DNA of 64,000 nucleotides from Haliclystus octoradiatus (taxonomy: Eukaryota; Cnidaria; Staurozoa; Stauromedusae; Haliclystidae): NCBI GenBank assembly GCA_916610825.1, contig OU744451.1, forward strand, positions 11,968,864 through 12,032,863. Direction: 5' to 3'. How positions within the stretch are numbered: the first letter of the stretch is position 1; every line of letters begins with the position of its first letter. A model generated the notes under the pieces. The model was not told the DNA's origin, did no database searches, and was given only the letters and a program-made list of their open reading frames with translations. The position numbers and the translations under genes are program-made. Below are positions 51,101 through 58,196 of the stretch, one piece after another.

Positions 51101-54100
51101 AATATATAATCTTATTCTACGCATGCGCTGCTGTATATTACACAGTTGTTAACATTTATGATCATAATAGAGTTCACAGTTATTGAAGCAGGTTGTGTTC
51201 TTTGTGTGTTACTATTATCATAAGACATGGTGTCAGATGTGGGATAACTACTCTATTTTGGTATATTAACAAACCGTCTGATATACTGAGCTCTCCTTTG
51301 GCTAAAGCATACGGTTTTAAATCATTATTAATATTTTCGGTTAAAGGCCAGTTAGTATTAATATAATAAATCACTTTCTGTAATACTTGATCCTTCGCTG
51401 TCTCCTCCCTTAAACTTGATAATCTTTTAGAACTAATGGGTAAGGAAGACATTACATAATCAACATATGCTTCCACCTCCAATGCTTGTGATTTTTCAAT
51501 ATCTGATGGTATAATTATACTTCTCGATAAAGCATCGGCAATAACTAATTCTTTTCCAGGTACATGACGTACTCTAGGATTAAATCTCATTAACCTCATT
51601 AATAATCTTTGGCAACGTATAGGGCATTTATCTAAATCTTTCGTAGTCATCAAGGGTACTAAAGGTTTGTGATCCGTTAATAGTTCGAAATCGTTTAAAC
51701 CAATTAAATACTTGGAAAATTTCTCACATGCCCAAACACTAGCAAGACACTCCTTCTCAATTTGTGAGTATCTCTTCTCAGCATCTGTTAACCTTCTTGA
51801 ACAGAATGCAACAGGCATTAGACCATCGTCGTGTCTTTGTAGAAGTACTCCACCAAGACCGTAAGAACTGGCATCTGCACTAACAATGATATCTTTGTGA
51901 ACATCATAGTATTGTAATGATGGAAGTTTTAATATTAAATCCTTTACTTTAGCAAACGCTTCATTTTGCACTGGTCCCCAGTACCAGCTAATATTTTTCT
52001 TCAGTAAATCACTTAACGGCGACAATACACTGGACAACTCTGGTATAAATCTTGCTAAATAATTAAACATACCAAGCACAGTTCTTAATTCAGATACACA
52101 TGTTGGTATTGGTAGATCTCTTAAAGCTTGTAATTTATTTGGGTGCGGCTTAATTCCTGCCCCACTTATTAAATGTCCAAAATAAACGATTTCTGATTTA
52201 TTTATTTGACATTTTTCACGATTTAATTTTAAACATGATATTCGGACACGCTCATAAACAGCTTCTAAATGTTCATCATGCTCTTTTTGTGTTTTGCCAT
52301 ATACAATTATGTCATCCATTATTACATCACATCCTGGTAACCCCTCTAGCAACGCTTGCATTTTCTTTTGAAATATTTCAGGGGCGCTAGTAATACCCAT
52401 TGGAATACGTTTAAAACAATAACGACCAAATGGAGTTATAAAAGTAGTTAATAGTTTACTCTTATTATCTAGCGGAATTTGATAATATCCACCTGATGCA
52501 TCTAGGGCTCTAAAATGTCTTGCATCAACTAATTTAGGAGTAATATCATCTAAATTAGGTAGCATTAAGTGTTCTCTTTTAACATTTGAATTTAGATGTT
52601 TATAGTCAACACAAATTCTTACCATTCCATTCTTTTTCTTAACAGGAACCATTGGAGCGCACCAATCAGTAGGAATATCAACTTTTTCAATAATACCATT
52701 GTTTTCCATTCTATTGATTTCGTCTTTAACCATCTCCATTAACGGAAATGCAATTCTCCTTGGCGTAGCCAAACAATATGGTTCTATATTTGCTTTTAAT
52801 ACAATGTTTACAGGAGCAGTATCCATTAAACCATGGCTATCAAATATTTCTGTTTCGTCTAATCGTGCAATTAATCCCAAATTTATACATGCTTCTCGGC
52901 TTAGTAAATTATTCTTGGGACCATCACATACGTAAATTTTTACTTGCGATCTCTTGCCATTTTTATGTAAAGTGGTAGTAAATAAGCCTTTTACAGATAC
53001 ATCTCCCCCTGGTGACATTAACTTCATCTTAGATTGTGATAATGTTGGTTTCACTTTTAACAAATCAAATGAACTTATTCCACATGATAGTAAAAACTAC
53101 ATTTTAGAAAAATTGCATGAAAGTCATTTGGGGATTACTAAATGTAGAAATAATGCTAAAAACACGGTGTGGTGGCCAGGTATTTCAAAAGATATTAATG
53201 ACACTGTTACCAGATGTAAGAAGTGCCAACAGAAACGACCGAGTCAGAAGAAAGAGCCACTAAATCCTACTCCTTTACCTTCCAGATCGTGGGAGAAAAT
53301 CGGTACAGATTTATTTGAATGGAATAAAAAGACATGTTGTTGTAGCTGATTATTACTCGCGATGGATTGAACTTAAACAATTAACAGCCACTCGTACAGC
53401 CAATGTGGTTGCAGCATTAAAATCTATCTTCGCCATAAATGGAATTCCTGATGAAGTTGTAAGTGACAATGGACCTCAATTTTCATCGGATGAATTTGAA
53501 GAGTTTGAAACCAACTATGGATTTTGGCACAATCCTTCAGCACCATATAACCCACAAGCAAACGGGGAAGCTGAAAGATCAGTCCAAACAGCAAAGAAAA
53601 TATTAGATAATGATGACGTAAATATTGCATTACTACTATACCGTACAACTCCGCATTCAGCAACTGGAGTTAGCCCATCAATTGCGCTAATGGGTCGGCA
53701 ATTACAGAATAAGTTACCATCAATTAATAGAAATTTGATGCCTGTCAATCCAAATGACAAAGATATTAGAAGAAAAGATAATGAGTCTAAAAGAAAGAAT
53801 AAAACTTATTATGATAAACGTCATGGAACAAAAGATTTACCACAATTAAAAATTAATGACGATGTCAGAGTTAAATTGGATCATGAAAAAGGTTGGAAAA
53901 AAATTGGCAAAATTATTCATTGTAATTATGATAGAAGATCGTATACAGTTAAAACGACTGATGGTTCGGAATATATACGTAATAGACGTCATTTACAATT
54001 TATACCAATTTCTGATCACGATGATAATAATGTTATTAGTTTTGAATTAGATGACGAAGATGAATCTGATAATCCGATCGTAGCAAATATTCCGATCGTA

Positions 54101-57100
54101 AATGAAAATCCTCCGGAAAGGAGAAGTGAACGTTCTACAAAGCGCCCAGATTATTATGGATATAATAAGTAAATAAACCGATATGGTCTTGATTAATTTA
54201 ATATTTATTATAATGTTTTCTTGTTGATTATTATTAGTATCATAGATTATTTAGCTTGAAACAATTTATACTTATCTTAACTTTATAGAAAGGGAGGTGT
54301 CGTAATATGTAATTACGTAGTACTAATATATAATCTTATTCTACGCATGCGCTGCTGTATATTACACAGTTATTAACATTTATGATCATAATAGAGTTCA
54401 CAGTTATTGAAGCTGGTTGTGTTCTTTGTGTGTTACTATTATCATAAGACAACATTGTTGATAATGACTGACCCCTTATAACGAAGTCCGATTTGGGAAA
54501 TTCATCAACTTTATCACACTGTATTAATAGGCCTACACCTTCACAATTTAACTCATGGCTTTGCTCAATGAGATTTAGTTGAAGGACTCTGATACTGCTA
54601 CTTCATATTCCAATTTTGTGCTGAAGATCTTATAGGTGTATGTTTTACTTATCAACTAAATATAAAGTACATATTAGTCTGAACAGTGTCACATATTTCA
54701 GAAAGTAAAAAAGTAAAAATGGTAATGACATATGTTGTTATTGCCGAATTAGCTCTAGCCTCATTCCATTATGGCCCTCAACTCTACGCAGACACGATGA
54801 GGGCCTAATAAAATTCAGCTAGCAAACTGATGCGTTCATAATGGCTGTCAAGCAGGAAAAATCTACATGGCCAAGCACAGAGCGGTATTTTATCACATGG
54901 GATTCAATCGTATGACATTTTTTTTGAGTTTTTACACACGCTGAACAAATTTGGCTATAACATCCACAAGCACAATTATATCTAATTAGTTTATATTCAG
55001 TGAAAAGTCACTAGCAACAATTTCGAAATTTTACTATAATTATTATTACAATAAAATTTCAAAATTGTTGCTATTGACTTTGTCATTGAAACTAATAAGT
55101 AATCGACTTCTTATACAAATAGTTTATATTCACCATCCCAGTAATCAGATATTTTTATTGGTGCTGCTTGTGCGTAAATATTGCGGATCTTCGATATCTA
55201 TTTGAAAATGTACAAACGCTGTGCGATTTTGGTCGCGACAGCCACAAGTATCAAAGTTTAGCCTATATATAATCTATCAGCCCGTAATTAGACATTATTT
55301 ATTGGTGCATTCGTGGTAAATATTGTGGAGTCTAGATATTGATTTTATTTTGGAATAAAATAAAGTATACCAACGTTGTTCAATTTTGACAGCGGCAGCC
55401 ACAAAAGATTACTATCGAAGACTCCTCACATCTCGCCTTATTGAACCGTTAAGATTTACCCATGGTTTGCCAAATTAAATTAGAAATTCCTCGTAAATGT
55501 TGCTCAATATTGTGTGCAGGGTCCACCAAACTATTTTGCCTTCCGGAAACCTGGATTTATATTCAAAAATCTTCTGAAACTTTTTACCGAAATACTGAAA
55601 ACCCATTGAAACATCAACACTTTCCAATTTCGTGATATGATGGTAACACGGAGAATTTTGAAGAAAATATTCTAGCAATAGGTCTTGGCTTTCATCCAAA
55701 ATGTTTCTTTTGCAATCCTTGACAAATGACAATTTTGACATTGAAAATAATAAAAAAACAGTTTCTGGGTAAATTGATTAGCTTTCTCTGTAAAAAAATG
55801 TTTTGCATTTGTTGTTTTTCTGAGATCAGGTAAGTCAAGTGTGAACTGTGTGATCATACATGGGAGGTATTGACAAAGGTGTCTCTTCTCTGGTCACAAC
55901 TTTGCAAGGAACAATTAACTTTGAAAAGAATCAGACATTTTATTGTTAACATTTGAATGGCGGTCGTATTTTACTTATAGGCCTATTTTACTTCGGTGGC
56001 ATTCAAATGAGAAAATTATTCAAAATAAGATAAAAATAGCAATTAAAGGAGACAAAGGTTCACAATATACTCTTCAAGCATGATTGAAAACAAATTACAT
56101 CTTCAGGAAAATCGTTTTTCAAATTCATTTCCGAAAGATAACAAATTAAAATTGAAAGGAAATGTCGATTTTCTTCAGAATTTCGTCTAGCCTTCCGGAA
56201 ACCTAGTTGCTGGGTTGCCGGGCTTTGTCGGACACTGATTGTGTGTATGGAATTAAATCAAAGATATTCTTCTAGTTTTCCCTCGTTCATGCTTGAAGAC
56301 TGAAGTTCAGGCATGAGAATTGACATTTCAAAAATAGTCTGAAATCTACAATATCTTGATATATTTCAATGGAATTTAATGGATAAAAGCAATAACTACA
56401 GTTTCACAACGCCCAAAATAGTCTGAACCGCTAAAAGTCGGAAAATTCTCATGTCGGGAAGTTAGATTAAATTAATAAATTTTCCGTATTGAAGTTTTTT
56501 GTTTATTTGCAAAACATAAAATTTGAAACCCTGAACGCAAAAAAACTTCCTTTGCTTTCTGGAAGTATAAGAGCCAATCATCATTGAGTTTATGCCCACC
56601 ACAGAGCGCTCTGCTCTGTGATTGGCCAGATAGATTTTTCCTGCCTGAGCTATTTTGAACGCATCACTTCGCTAGCTGAATTTTATTAGGCCCTCATCGG
56701 AGCGTCTGCGTGTAGTTGAGGGCTGTTATGGAATGAGGCTAAATTAGCTCAGGCAGACATTATTAAGGGAACGTGAAATAATAAATAAATAAAAACTTAA
56801 CACATAATTGGTTACTGCAGAATGTTTTAATGAAGAAATTCTGAACACACAATAGCTTCTAACATCCAATATTTTACCACAGAATTTTGTTAACACAGAA
56901 AAAACGAAGTTCGGCATTAACAAATTAGCTGTGTTAAAAAGTTTGGTGCTACTGTATAGCCGATAATCATTTACTATCTACACACGCATGGGCAAAGGAT
57001 GCAAGGAACATTATTGTTTGAGAACAGCTTTCCGGCAGCCGAAACAATATCCACCACAATTTTTCAATGGAGACAAAAACATGAAAGGTTGTCAAACTTT

Positions 57101-58196
57101 TGTAATTTAGCATGCACGCATGTACGTCATAAAAAAGATTTGGGTCTATGCGCAGGCTAATTGTCATTTGGTTCAGCCTTTTTATTACAGACTAAAACAT
57201 GAAATATTAAGTGTTTTTTCCAATCTAAACCCTCTTATGAAACATAAACCGCTTCCTGGTGTTGGTATTAGAGTGAGACACATAATCGTCACTTTGACTG
57301 AGATTTTGGAGGGGTAGCCTAAAGCCCTGGCCAAATGACTTTTTATTTCGCCAACATTGTTGAATTCAACAAAATCCGATGAATGTTGGCGAAATAAAAA
57401 GTCATTTGGCCACCCTCACCTTTTCGGATTTTGTTGGCTGAATGTTGAATTTGTTGAATTTCGATTTTGAATACATTCAAAAATTTCCTCAACATTCATC
57501 GGATTTTGTTGAGTTCTATTGTTCTCTACCGATGTTGGCGAAGTGGCCAAATGACTTTTTATTTCCTCAACATTGTTGAGTTTTGTTGAAAATATGAACC
57601 TTCCTCTGATTGGTCAACAATGACGTAGCCTGTCTCAGGATTGGTGGGCTCGATTGACTAGCTTCCAAGCCTCAAAATACCATCCGCTGTTGACGAAAAT
57701 GAACTCAACAAAATCCGATGAATGTTGGCGAAAACAAAAAGTCATTTGGCCACCCTCAAGATGTTGACGAAAATGAACTCAACAAAATCCGATGAATGTT
57801 GGCGAAATAAAAAAAGTCATTTGGCCAGGGCTTAATGATTGCGCAAAGCAAAAACACAAGAACATCTTGTATGAATAGAAACATTTTCTTCATCCCTATT
57901 CACGCAGTATTTTGTAATAGGGTTTTTCGTCTAGTCTAGGACTACTGCAACTCTCTCATGAATGGCATTCTAAAGCATCATGACACTAGACTACAGAAAA
58001 TCATCAATTGTAGTTCGTCTAGTCTATACCCTGGTAACCGCCACACAGAGCTGAAGGGAGCACTTACCTTTTGTGTAACAATGTACGAGACAACGCCTCC
58101 AGCATCTATAATGGTTTTTTTCAGTTTTTGCGTAAACTTGCGATCAGCGAAGATACCCAAATCTACTACAAATTGCATCCCCTTTAGATCCATCAT
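15009..58196 (-). CDS. PARP4: PARP4-like (vault poly(ADP-ribose) polymerase) gene, 5' seven exons
   Basis: PARP4 is the mono-/poly(ADP-ribose) transferase found with vault particles. In animals it has BRCT, PARP regulatory, PARP catalytic, VIT and VWA domains. Here seven minus-strand exons give about 330 residues with consistent phases at every junction (0,1,2,0,0,0, then 2 at the last donor). They encode the BRCT (exons 1-2), a linker with the PARP4-typical PPQFEVA stretch (exons 3-4), a short lineage-specific segment (exon 5) and the PARP alpha-helical domain (exons 6-7). Identification rests on remembered similarity to the vertebrate PARP4 regulatory domain, such as the LVxxIWxEALG, FYxLxPHK, DLCQ and KYxALRC motifs. 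The ADP-ribosyl transferase catalytic exons are not in view and presumably lie left of position 1. Introns are full of transposons. Confidence 0.85.
15525..15839 (-). CDS. PARP4: PARP4 exon 6 (PARP alpha-helical regulatory domain)
   Basis: This exon is 105 codons between the acceptor TTGATAG|CTCATGG and the donor CAG|GTAATATG, phase 0 on both sides. It encodes the bulk of the PARP regulatory (helical) domain: LVNHIWDEALGNLDNVL, then IDQAESVLMLIKEGL, then LTSEFYSLVPHK, then SAKRDLCQ. The pattern is that of PARP4 rather than PARP1, where the equivalent pieces differ (for example the absence of the KMPLGKLS motif). This is the strongest single piece of evidence for the gene's identity. Confidence 0.9.
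15840..17207. other. PARP4 intron 5, no feature recognised
   Basis: AT-rich intronic sequence between PARP4 exons 6 and 5. I see no further exon, no long ORF and no terminal repeats in this part. Confidence 0.5.
17208..19372. repeat. Inverted-repeat pair, about 260-bp arms
   Basis: Arms at about 17208-17456 and 19108-19372 are imperfect reverse complements. Shared features include CCACACGACTTG, GTCGTCATAAAGCT and CACCAAGAAATAATTTCCA. The 1.65 kb between them contain a small inverted-repeat element (17672-17866) and no gene. It looks like a foldback element or an inverted duplication; I found no clear target duplication. Confidence 0.65.
17672..17866. mobile_element. 195-bp MITE built of GTTCATGAAC palindromes
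   Basis: The termini are inverted: CCCCTGCGAAAAACAGTTCA at the left, and the complement of CCCCTGCAAAAACAGTTCAG at the right. Between them are many copies and near-copies of the palindrome GTTCATGAAC (AGTTCATGAACAGTTCATGA and variants). No target duplication is obvious. Confidence 0.75.
19904..20068 (-). CDS. PARP4: PARP4 exon 5
   Basis: This exon is 55 codons between the acceptor GTTTTAG|GTTTGG and the donor CAG|GTATTGATG, phase 0 on both sides. It starts VWKICKEEYRF and includes YTYWYKRLIQRQERLPL and a C-terminal SNQLKQ. The last residues run into exon 6 (LMENLQ) as a predicted helix that precedes the PARP regulatory domain. I do not recognise the middle part as a known domain. Confidence 0.78.
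20069..21769. other. PARP4 intron 4, no feature recognised
   Basis: AT-rich intronic sequence with no additional exon or recognisable element. Short local repeats such as CATAGCATTTTTGACACRTCA near 21090-21140 occur but do not define an element. Confidence 0.45.
21770..21845 (-). CDS. PARP4: PARP4 exon 4 (linker, PPQFEVA segment)
   Basis: The acceptor is CTTTTGAAG|GC and the donor is GAA|GTGAGTC; the exon is 76 nt, entering in phase 2 and leaving in phase 0. It encodes LWALHDKDVPPFPPQFEVA followed by MFAIFE. The 'PxPxxFEVA' stretch recalls the segment between the BRCT and the regulatory domain in vertebrate PARP4. The acceptor polypyrimidine tract is moderate. Phase fit to exons 3 and 5 supports the call. 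Confidence 0.75.
21846..23000. other. PARP4 intron 3, no feature recognised
   Basis: AT-rich intronic sequence between exons 4 and 3. Small open frames occur by chance and show no domain or splice support. Confidence 0.45.
23001..23061 (-). CDS. PARP4: PARP4 exon 3 (linker)
   Basis: A 61-nt exon between the acceptor TTTGTCTCCAG and the donor GTAAGTGATT. With the single base left from exon 2 it reads EPIDNQIGGIQKKIFDISQF and leaves two bases for exon 4. It is too short to be identified alone. Strong splice signals, an open frame and exact phase agreement on both sides are the evidence. Confidence 0.7.
24287..24424 (+). repeat. Gypsy 5' LTR
   Basis: 138 bp, TG..CA ends, identical by eye to 29322-29459. 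Preceded by the target duplication TAACC. Confidence 0.93.
24750..26681 (+). pseudogene. Gypsy gag and protease, runs into a frameshift
   Basis: The start is ATG 24750 in a GCCGCCATTATG context. The N-terminus has a Q/M-rich coiled-coil stretch (about 24880-25070). The Gag core follows (LAAFRTWQKSFKGYAELTR and on). Two zinc knuckles lie near 25880-25995: CRNCGKGPHLTPDLC and CFNCNKRGHYRSEC. The protease region reads LPDPGAFCDAMS near 26130-26165. Families of this type normally have D-T/S-G here, so the DPG triad is a likely loss of the active site. The frame enters the RT (LTPEAKPVRRY) and is then lost to a frameshift near 26670. Confidence 0.85.
26678..29311 (+). pseudogene. Gypsy pol: RT, RNase H and integrase with three in-frame stops
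   Basis: RT begins near 26680 and shows ITVDFT, then an in-frame TAA (26819-26821), then LNPYVKRPGY and LDACHGYWQVPLA. The position of the usual YxDD motif reads VVEDYIIFD (about 27086-27112). RNase H shows RLEMDAAQSQGLGFAFW (about 27520-27570) and VVWAIQKCRLFL. Integrase has the zinc-domain HASHQGR..CIFWPGL with a TAA (28337-28339) inside its Cys pair, then ATDLFSF, TSDGGPPF (second acidic residue) and PYHPKANGHAEAAVK after a TAG (28643-28645). The C-terminus ends at TGA 29309-29311, just before the purine tract. Confidence 0.85.
29322..29459 (+). repeat. Gypsy 3' LTR
   Basis: 138 bp, identical by eye to the 5' LTR, preceded by GAAGAAGAGGCA and followed by the target duplication TAACC. Confidence 0.93.
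30287..31569. mobile_element. 1283-bp non-autonomous element with TTAA target duplication
   Basis: Flanked by TTAA on both sides (30283-30286 and 31570-31573). The ends are inverted: TGGGGTTCGCGACA at the left, and the complement of GGGGGTTCGCTACA at the right. The homologous position in copy A1 (1815-1822, ATTTAAATGC) has a single uninterrupted TTAA, which is the empty site. TTAA targets are typical of piggyBac- and Kolobok-type transposases. It encodes no recognisable protein. An internal phrase, GCGACCCCTTATTTTTATTT, recurs with changes about 300 bp later. Confidence 0.85.
33196..33513. other. No feature recognised
   Basis: Short AT-rich gap between the end of repeat copy A2 and the next inverted-repeat element. 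No exon or repeat was identified. Confidence 0.45.
33514..34959. mobile_element. 1.4-kb element with inverted ends and a second inner inverted repeat
   Basis: The outer arms share AGTGCACMTGACAC and AGCTGAAGCTAA.TGATGAAGAATG (about 33514-33600 and 34870-34959, inverted). An inner inverted pair (about 33627-33756 and 34010-34150) shares ATCTCCTTTCG and TCCAAGTCAGCT. No transposase was recognised. The 0.7 kb between the inner right arm and the outer right arm repeat AACGCTAGTCGTT twice. No clear target duplication. Confidence 0.6.
34960..35943. other. No gene recognised
   Basis: AT-rich sequence in PARP4 intron 2. The short plus-strand frame at 35536-35721 shows no domain I recognise. A degenerate start of the minisatellite described next may begin near 35860. 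Confidence 0.4.
35944..36190. repeat. Minisatellite, about 55-bp unit, four to five copies
   Basis: The unit contains TATGATGATATG, ATTGCACGAGATAT and CTTGACGCTGAGGTCAGAG. Successive units begin near 35944, 35999, 36054, 36108 and 36163 with substitutions and 1-bp indels. Open frames on the minus strand through it are a by-product of the repeat. Confidence 0.75.
36191..37228. repeat. Intronic sequence with ATT and GAT microsatellites
   Basis: No exon was recognised. Bases about 36900-37013 are a nearly pure A/T simple repeat dominated by ATT and TATA runs. Bases about 37187-37216 are (GAT)n, adjacent to the donor of PARP4 exon 2. Confidence 0.7.
37229..37430 (-). CDS. PARP4: PARP4 exon 2 (end of BRCT)
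   Basis: The acceptor is TTTTAG|ACTTCC and the donor is TGCG|GTGAGTC; the exon is 202 nt, entering in phase 0 and leaving in phase 1. It begins TSYVVAGDKD and contains CERARKYSIPVVYPDYL, the beta3-alpha2-beta3 half of a BRCT fold, so it completes exon 1. A (GAT)n microsatellite (about 37187-37216) lies only about 12 bp past the donor GT. Intron 1 (37431-58067) holds the Academ element, the scrambled Gypsy and several smaller transposons. Confidence 0.85.
37431..38100. other. No feature recognised
   Basis: AT-rich sequence in PARP4 intron 1, with a short local duplication of TTATTAAGTTAACTTTTATACTATAAAT near 37798-37850. Confidence 0.4.
38101..38310 (+). pseudogene. Penelope-like element reverse-transcriptase fragment
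   Basis: About 65 codons from near 38108 read LLLYYADDTIAIA, then FLDILNQIHLSITF, then PFLGLLLE. The order YxDDT, FL..LN.IH..I.F..E, PFL is that of the RT palm of Penelope-like retroelements. No endonuclease domain or flanking repeats are visible; it is a dead fragment. Another RT class cannot be excluded from such a short piece. Confidence 0.55.
38618..38914 (+). repeat. Academ element left inverted repeat
   Basis: The first 13 bp match the right end perfectly. The remainder matches in blocks separated by indels, with the best-preserved stretch at about 38820-38914. Confidence 0.85.
39098..44876 (+). CDS. Academ-type transposase with XPG/FEN1-like nuclease domain, four exons
   Basis: The model joins 39098-39170, 39253-39378, 39895-40200 and 40435-44876, all introns in phase 1 (donors GTAAGA, GTAAAC, GTTAGT), giving about 1648 codons with no internal stop. 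An alternative acceptor at 40386 is also in frame and adds 16 codons. The N-terminus has two Cys/His modules: CLCDC..YYHRRCFQRY and CIFCQ..LYHNSCYSNY. The transposase-like core includes VIVMDQAVY (about residue 725), LRLGGFHVAC and LPWCFAYDRPNYSRYMSLYWFEM; these acidic residues are catalytic candidates by position only. The C-terminal part resembles XPG/FEN1: FIIDGMALL (about 1210), VVFDTYPDDSIKTSERARR (about 1255), HEEADTRLFLHA (about 1360), ESPDTDVAVIG (about 1385) and HALSGCDSVSSFKGKGKKTA (about 1440). A nine-Cys cluster (CGCKKDC..CGC) and an acidic tail end the protein. A polyadenylation signal AATAAA lies at 44993. Confidence 0.85.
45035..46036 (+). repeat. Six tandem copies of a 167-bp unit inside the Academ element
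   Basis: Anchors GTATCTCG occur at 45041, 45208, 45375, 45542, 45709 and 45876, exactly 167 bp apart. Each unit contains CAAAGCATGCATATACTGTA, TATGGCCAGTATTTTTATAG and TTTACCGACCATTTACT. The copies differ by only a few bases each (for example in the TATATA run). No coding capacity. Confidence 0.95.
46037..46853 (+). other. Academ 3' subterminal region, no gene
   Basis: AT-rich sequence between the tandem array and the right inverted repeat. I see no second ORF. Confidence 0.6.
46854..47140 (-). repeat. Academ element right inverted repeat
   Basis: Inverted counterpart of 38618-38914. It is followed by the ATA target duplication at 47141-47143. Confidence 0.85.
47254..49080. mobile_element. 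Possible 1.8-kb element with about 33-bp inverted ends
   Basis: 47254-47286 and 49049-49080 are inverted copies sharing CATAGATTATAGAATACAGG and TTGGCAACT. Between them, plus-strand 47530-47700 has a Glu/Ser-rich open stretch followed by a GTAAGT-like donor at about 47720. Bases 48165-48240 encode a Lys-rich helical stretch (NLREKLELKKKSLRNKLKEN). Both could be exons of a decayed transposase, but no family was recognised and no target duplication was found. Confidence 0.4.
49428..49581 (+). repeat. Gypsy (rearranged) 5' LTR
   Basis: 154 bp, TGTCGTAATATG..ATAAGACA. It differs from the other two copies at single positions (T for C in CTATGCATGCG). Confidence 0.9.
49673..50483 (+). pseudogene. 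Gypsy gag, frameshifted
   Basis: The start is ATG 49673 (MAKYTQPEKFDFKAEHWEDW). The frame shifts near 49810, continues as the Gag core (KRNLHKRAIFQTRTQLENET.., the LRDAQVRQKL block), is cut by an in-frame TAG at 50064-50066, and shifts twice more near 50360-50405. The zinc knuckle region is therefore split between frames: CGRCGRNH, then CHKCKNTGHFASKC at about 50430-50470. Several independent lesions make it inactive. Confidence 0.8.
50529..50940 (+). pseudogene. Gypsy protease, truncated plus-strand copy
   Basis: Contains the active-site-like FKIDTGADVTIM (about 50617-50650) and continues to NIVLKAN, where it breaks directly into a copy of the genomic flank (ATGTTTTGTTAATAGCGTGC). From about 50660 the same sequence is present again, inverted, at 53063-52780; I noted one base difference, a C/T giving Thr or Met. 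Confidence 0.85.
50941..51240 (+). repeat. Internal duplicate of genomic flank plus LTR
   Basis: Copy of 49296-49594: about 130 bp of DNA that lies outside the element, then ACATT, then a full LTR (51074-51227) and TGGTGTCAGATGT. It stops at 51240, where inverted pol begins. Confidence 0.9.
51241..53072 (-). pseudogene. Gypsy protease end, RT and RNase H in inverted orientation
   Basis: An uninterrupted minus-strand frame (53063-51241) holds the end of protease, then the RT (VPVKKKNGMVRICVDYKHLN, then LDASGGYYQIPL, then the catalytic VIMDDIIVYG), then RNase H (VSADASSYGLGGVLLQ, ending with HVPGKELVIADALSR). It is intact as a frame but lies reversed relative to the gag and integrase of the same element. 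The last residues past 51241 read through LTR sequence and are not part of the protein. Confidence 0.9.
53073..54172 (+). pseudogene. Gypsy integrase with one frameshift
   Basis: Zinc domain LHESHLGITKCRNN..CKKCQQ (about 53110-53240), then TDLFEW (first D), a frameshift near 53335, then VVSDNGPQFSSDEF (second D) and SAPYNPQANGEAERSVQ (E), and an acidic C-terminal tail. It ends at TAA 54170-54172, about 120 bp before the purine tract. Confidence 0.88.
54298..54451 (+). repeat. Gypsy (rearranged) 3' LTR
   Basis: 154 bp, TGTCGTAATATG..ATAAGACA, preceded by AAAGGGAGG and followed by ACATT. Confidence 0.9.
54756..56741. mobile_element. MULE-like non-autonomous element with 9-bp target duplication
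   Basis: The ends are inverted repeats of about 130 bp (54756-54884 and about 56610-56741) starting TAGCCTCATTCCAT. They are flanked by a perfect 9-bp direct repeat AATTAGCTC (54747-54755 and 56742-56750). Nine-base duplications with long inverted ends are typical of Mutator-like elements. No transposase was recognised. An internal AT-rich palindrome lies at about 55008-55083 (TTTCGAAATTTTACT / complement). Confidence 0.82.
57323..57832. mobile_element. 510-bp MITE, PIF/Harbinger-like, TAA target duplication
   Basis: The termini are AGCCCTGGCCAAATGAC and its complement, flanked by TAA (57320-57322 and 57833-57835). The interior is made of repeated inverted copies of the terminal motif: AAATGACTTTTTATTTCGCC, and GATGAATGTTGGCGAAA with GTCATTTGGCCACCC. 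A 3-bp TWA duplication is usual for PIF/Harbinger. Confidence 0.8.
58068..58196 (-). CDS. PARP4: PARP4 exon 1 (start of BRCT)
   Basis: This exon is 43 codons from ATG 58196, with a second Met at the next codon. It reads MMDLKGMQFVVDLG.. to GGVVSYIVTQK, the first half of a BRCT domain (beta1, alpha1, the GG turn and beta2). It ends at the donor AAG|GTAAGTG (GT at 58067-58066), phase 0. The frame is open past the donor for another 29 codons, but that part loses BRCT character, which supports the splice. No TATA box was recognised upstream. Confidence 0.85.

Larger units (their letters stand above)
49428..54451 (+). mobile_element. Gypsy LTR retrotransposon, internally rearranged, three LTRs
   Basis: The outer LTRs (49428-49581 and 54298-54451, 154 bp each) are flanked by the 5-bp target duplication ACATT (49423-49427 and 54452-54456). 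The primer-binding-site candidate is TGGTGTCAGATG at 49582; the purine tract AAAGGGAGG precedes the 3' LTR. Inside, gag and part of protease are on the plus strand (49673-50940). A duplicate of pre-insertion flank plus LTR follows (50941-51240). Then protease-RT-RNase H lie in inverted orientation (53072-51241), and integrase is again on the plus strand (53073-54172). Confidence 0.9.

Noticed and set aside
57978-58067. Extension of PARP4 exon 1 to the end of its open frame
   Set aside because: A consensus donor GTAAGTG at 58067 and the perfect fit of exon 2 argue that these codons are intronic.
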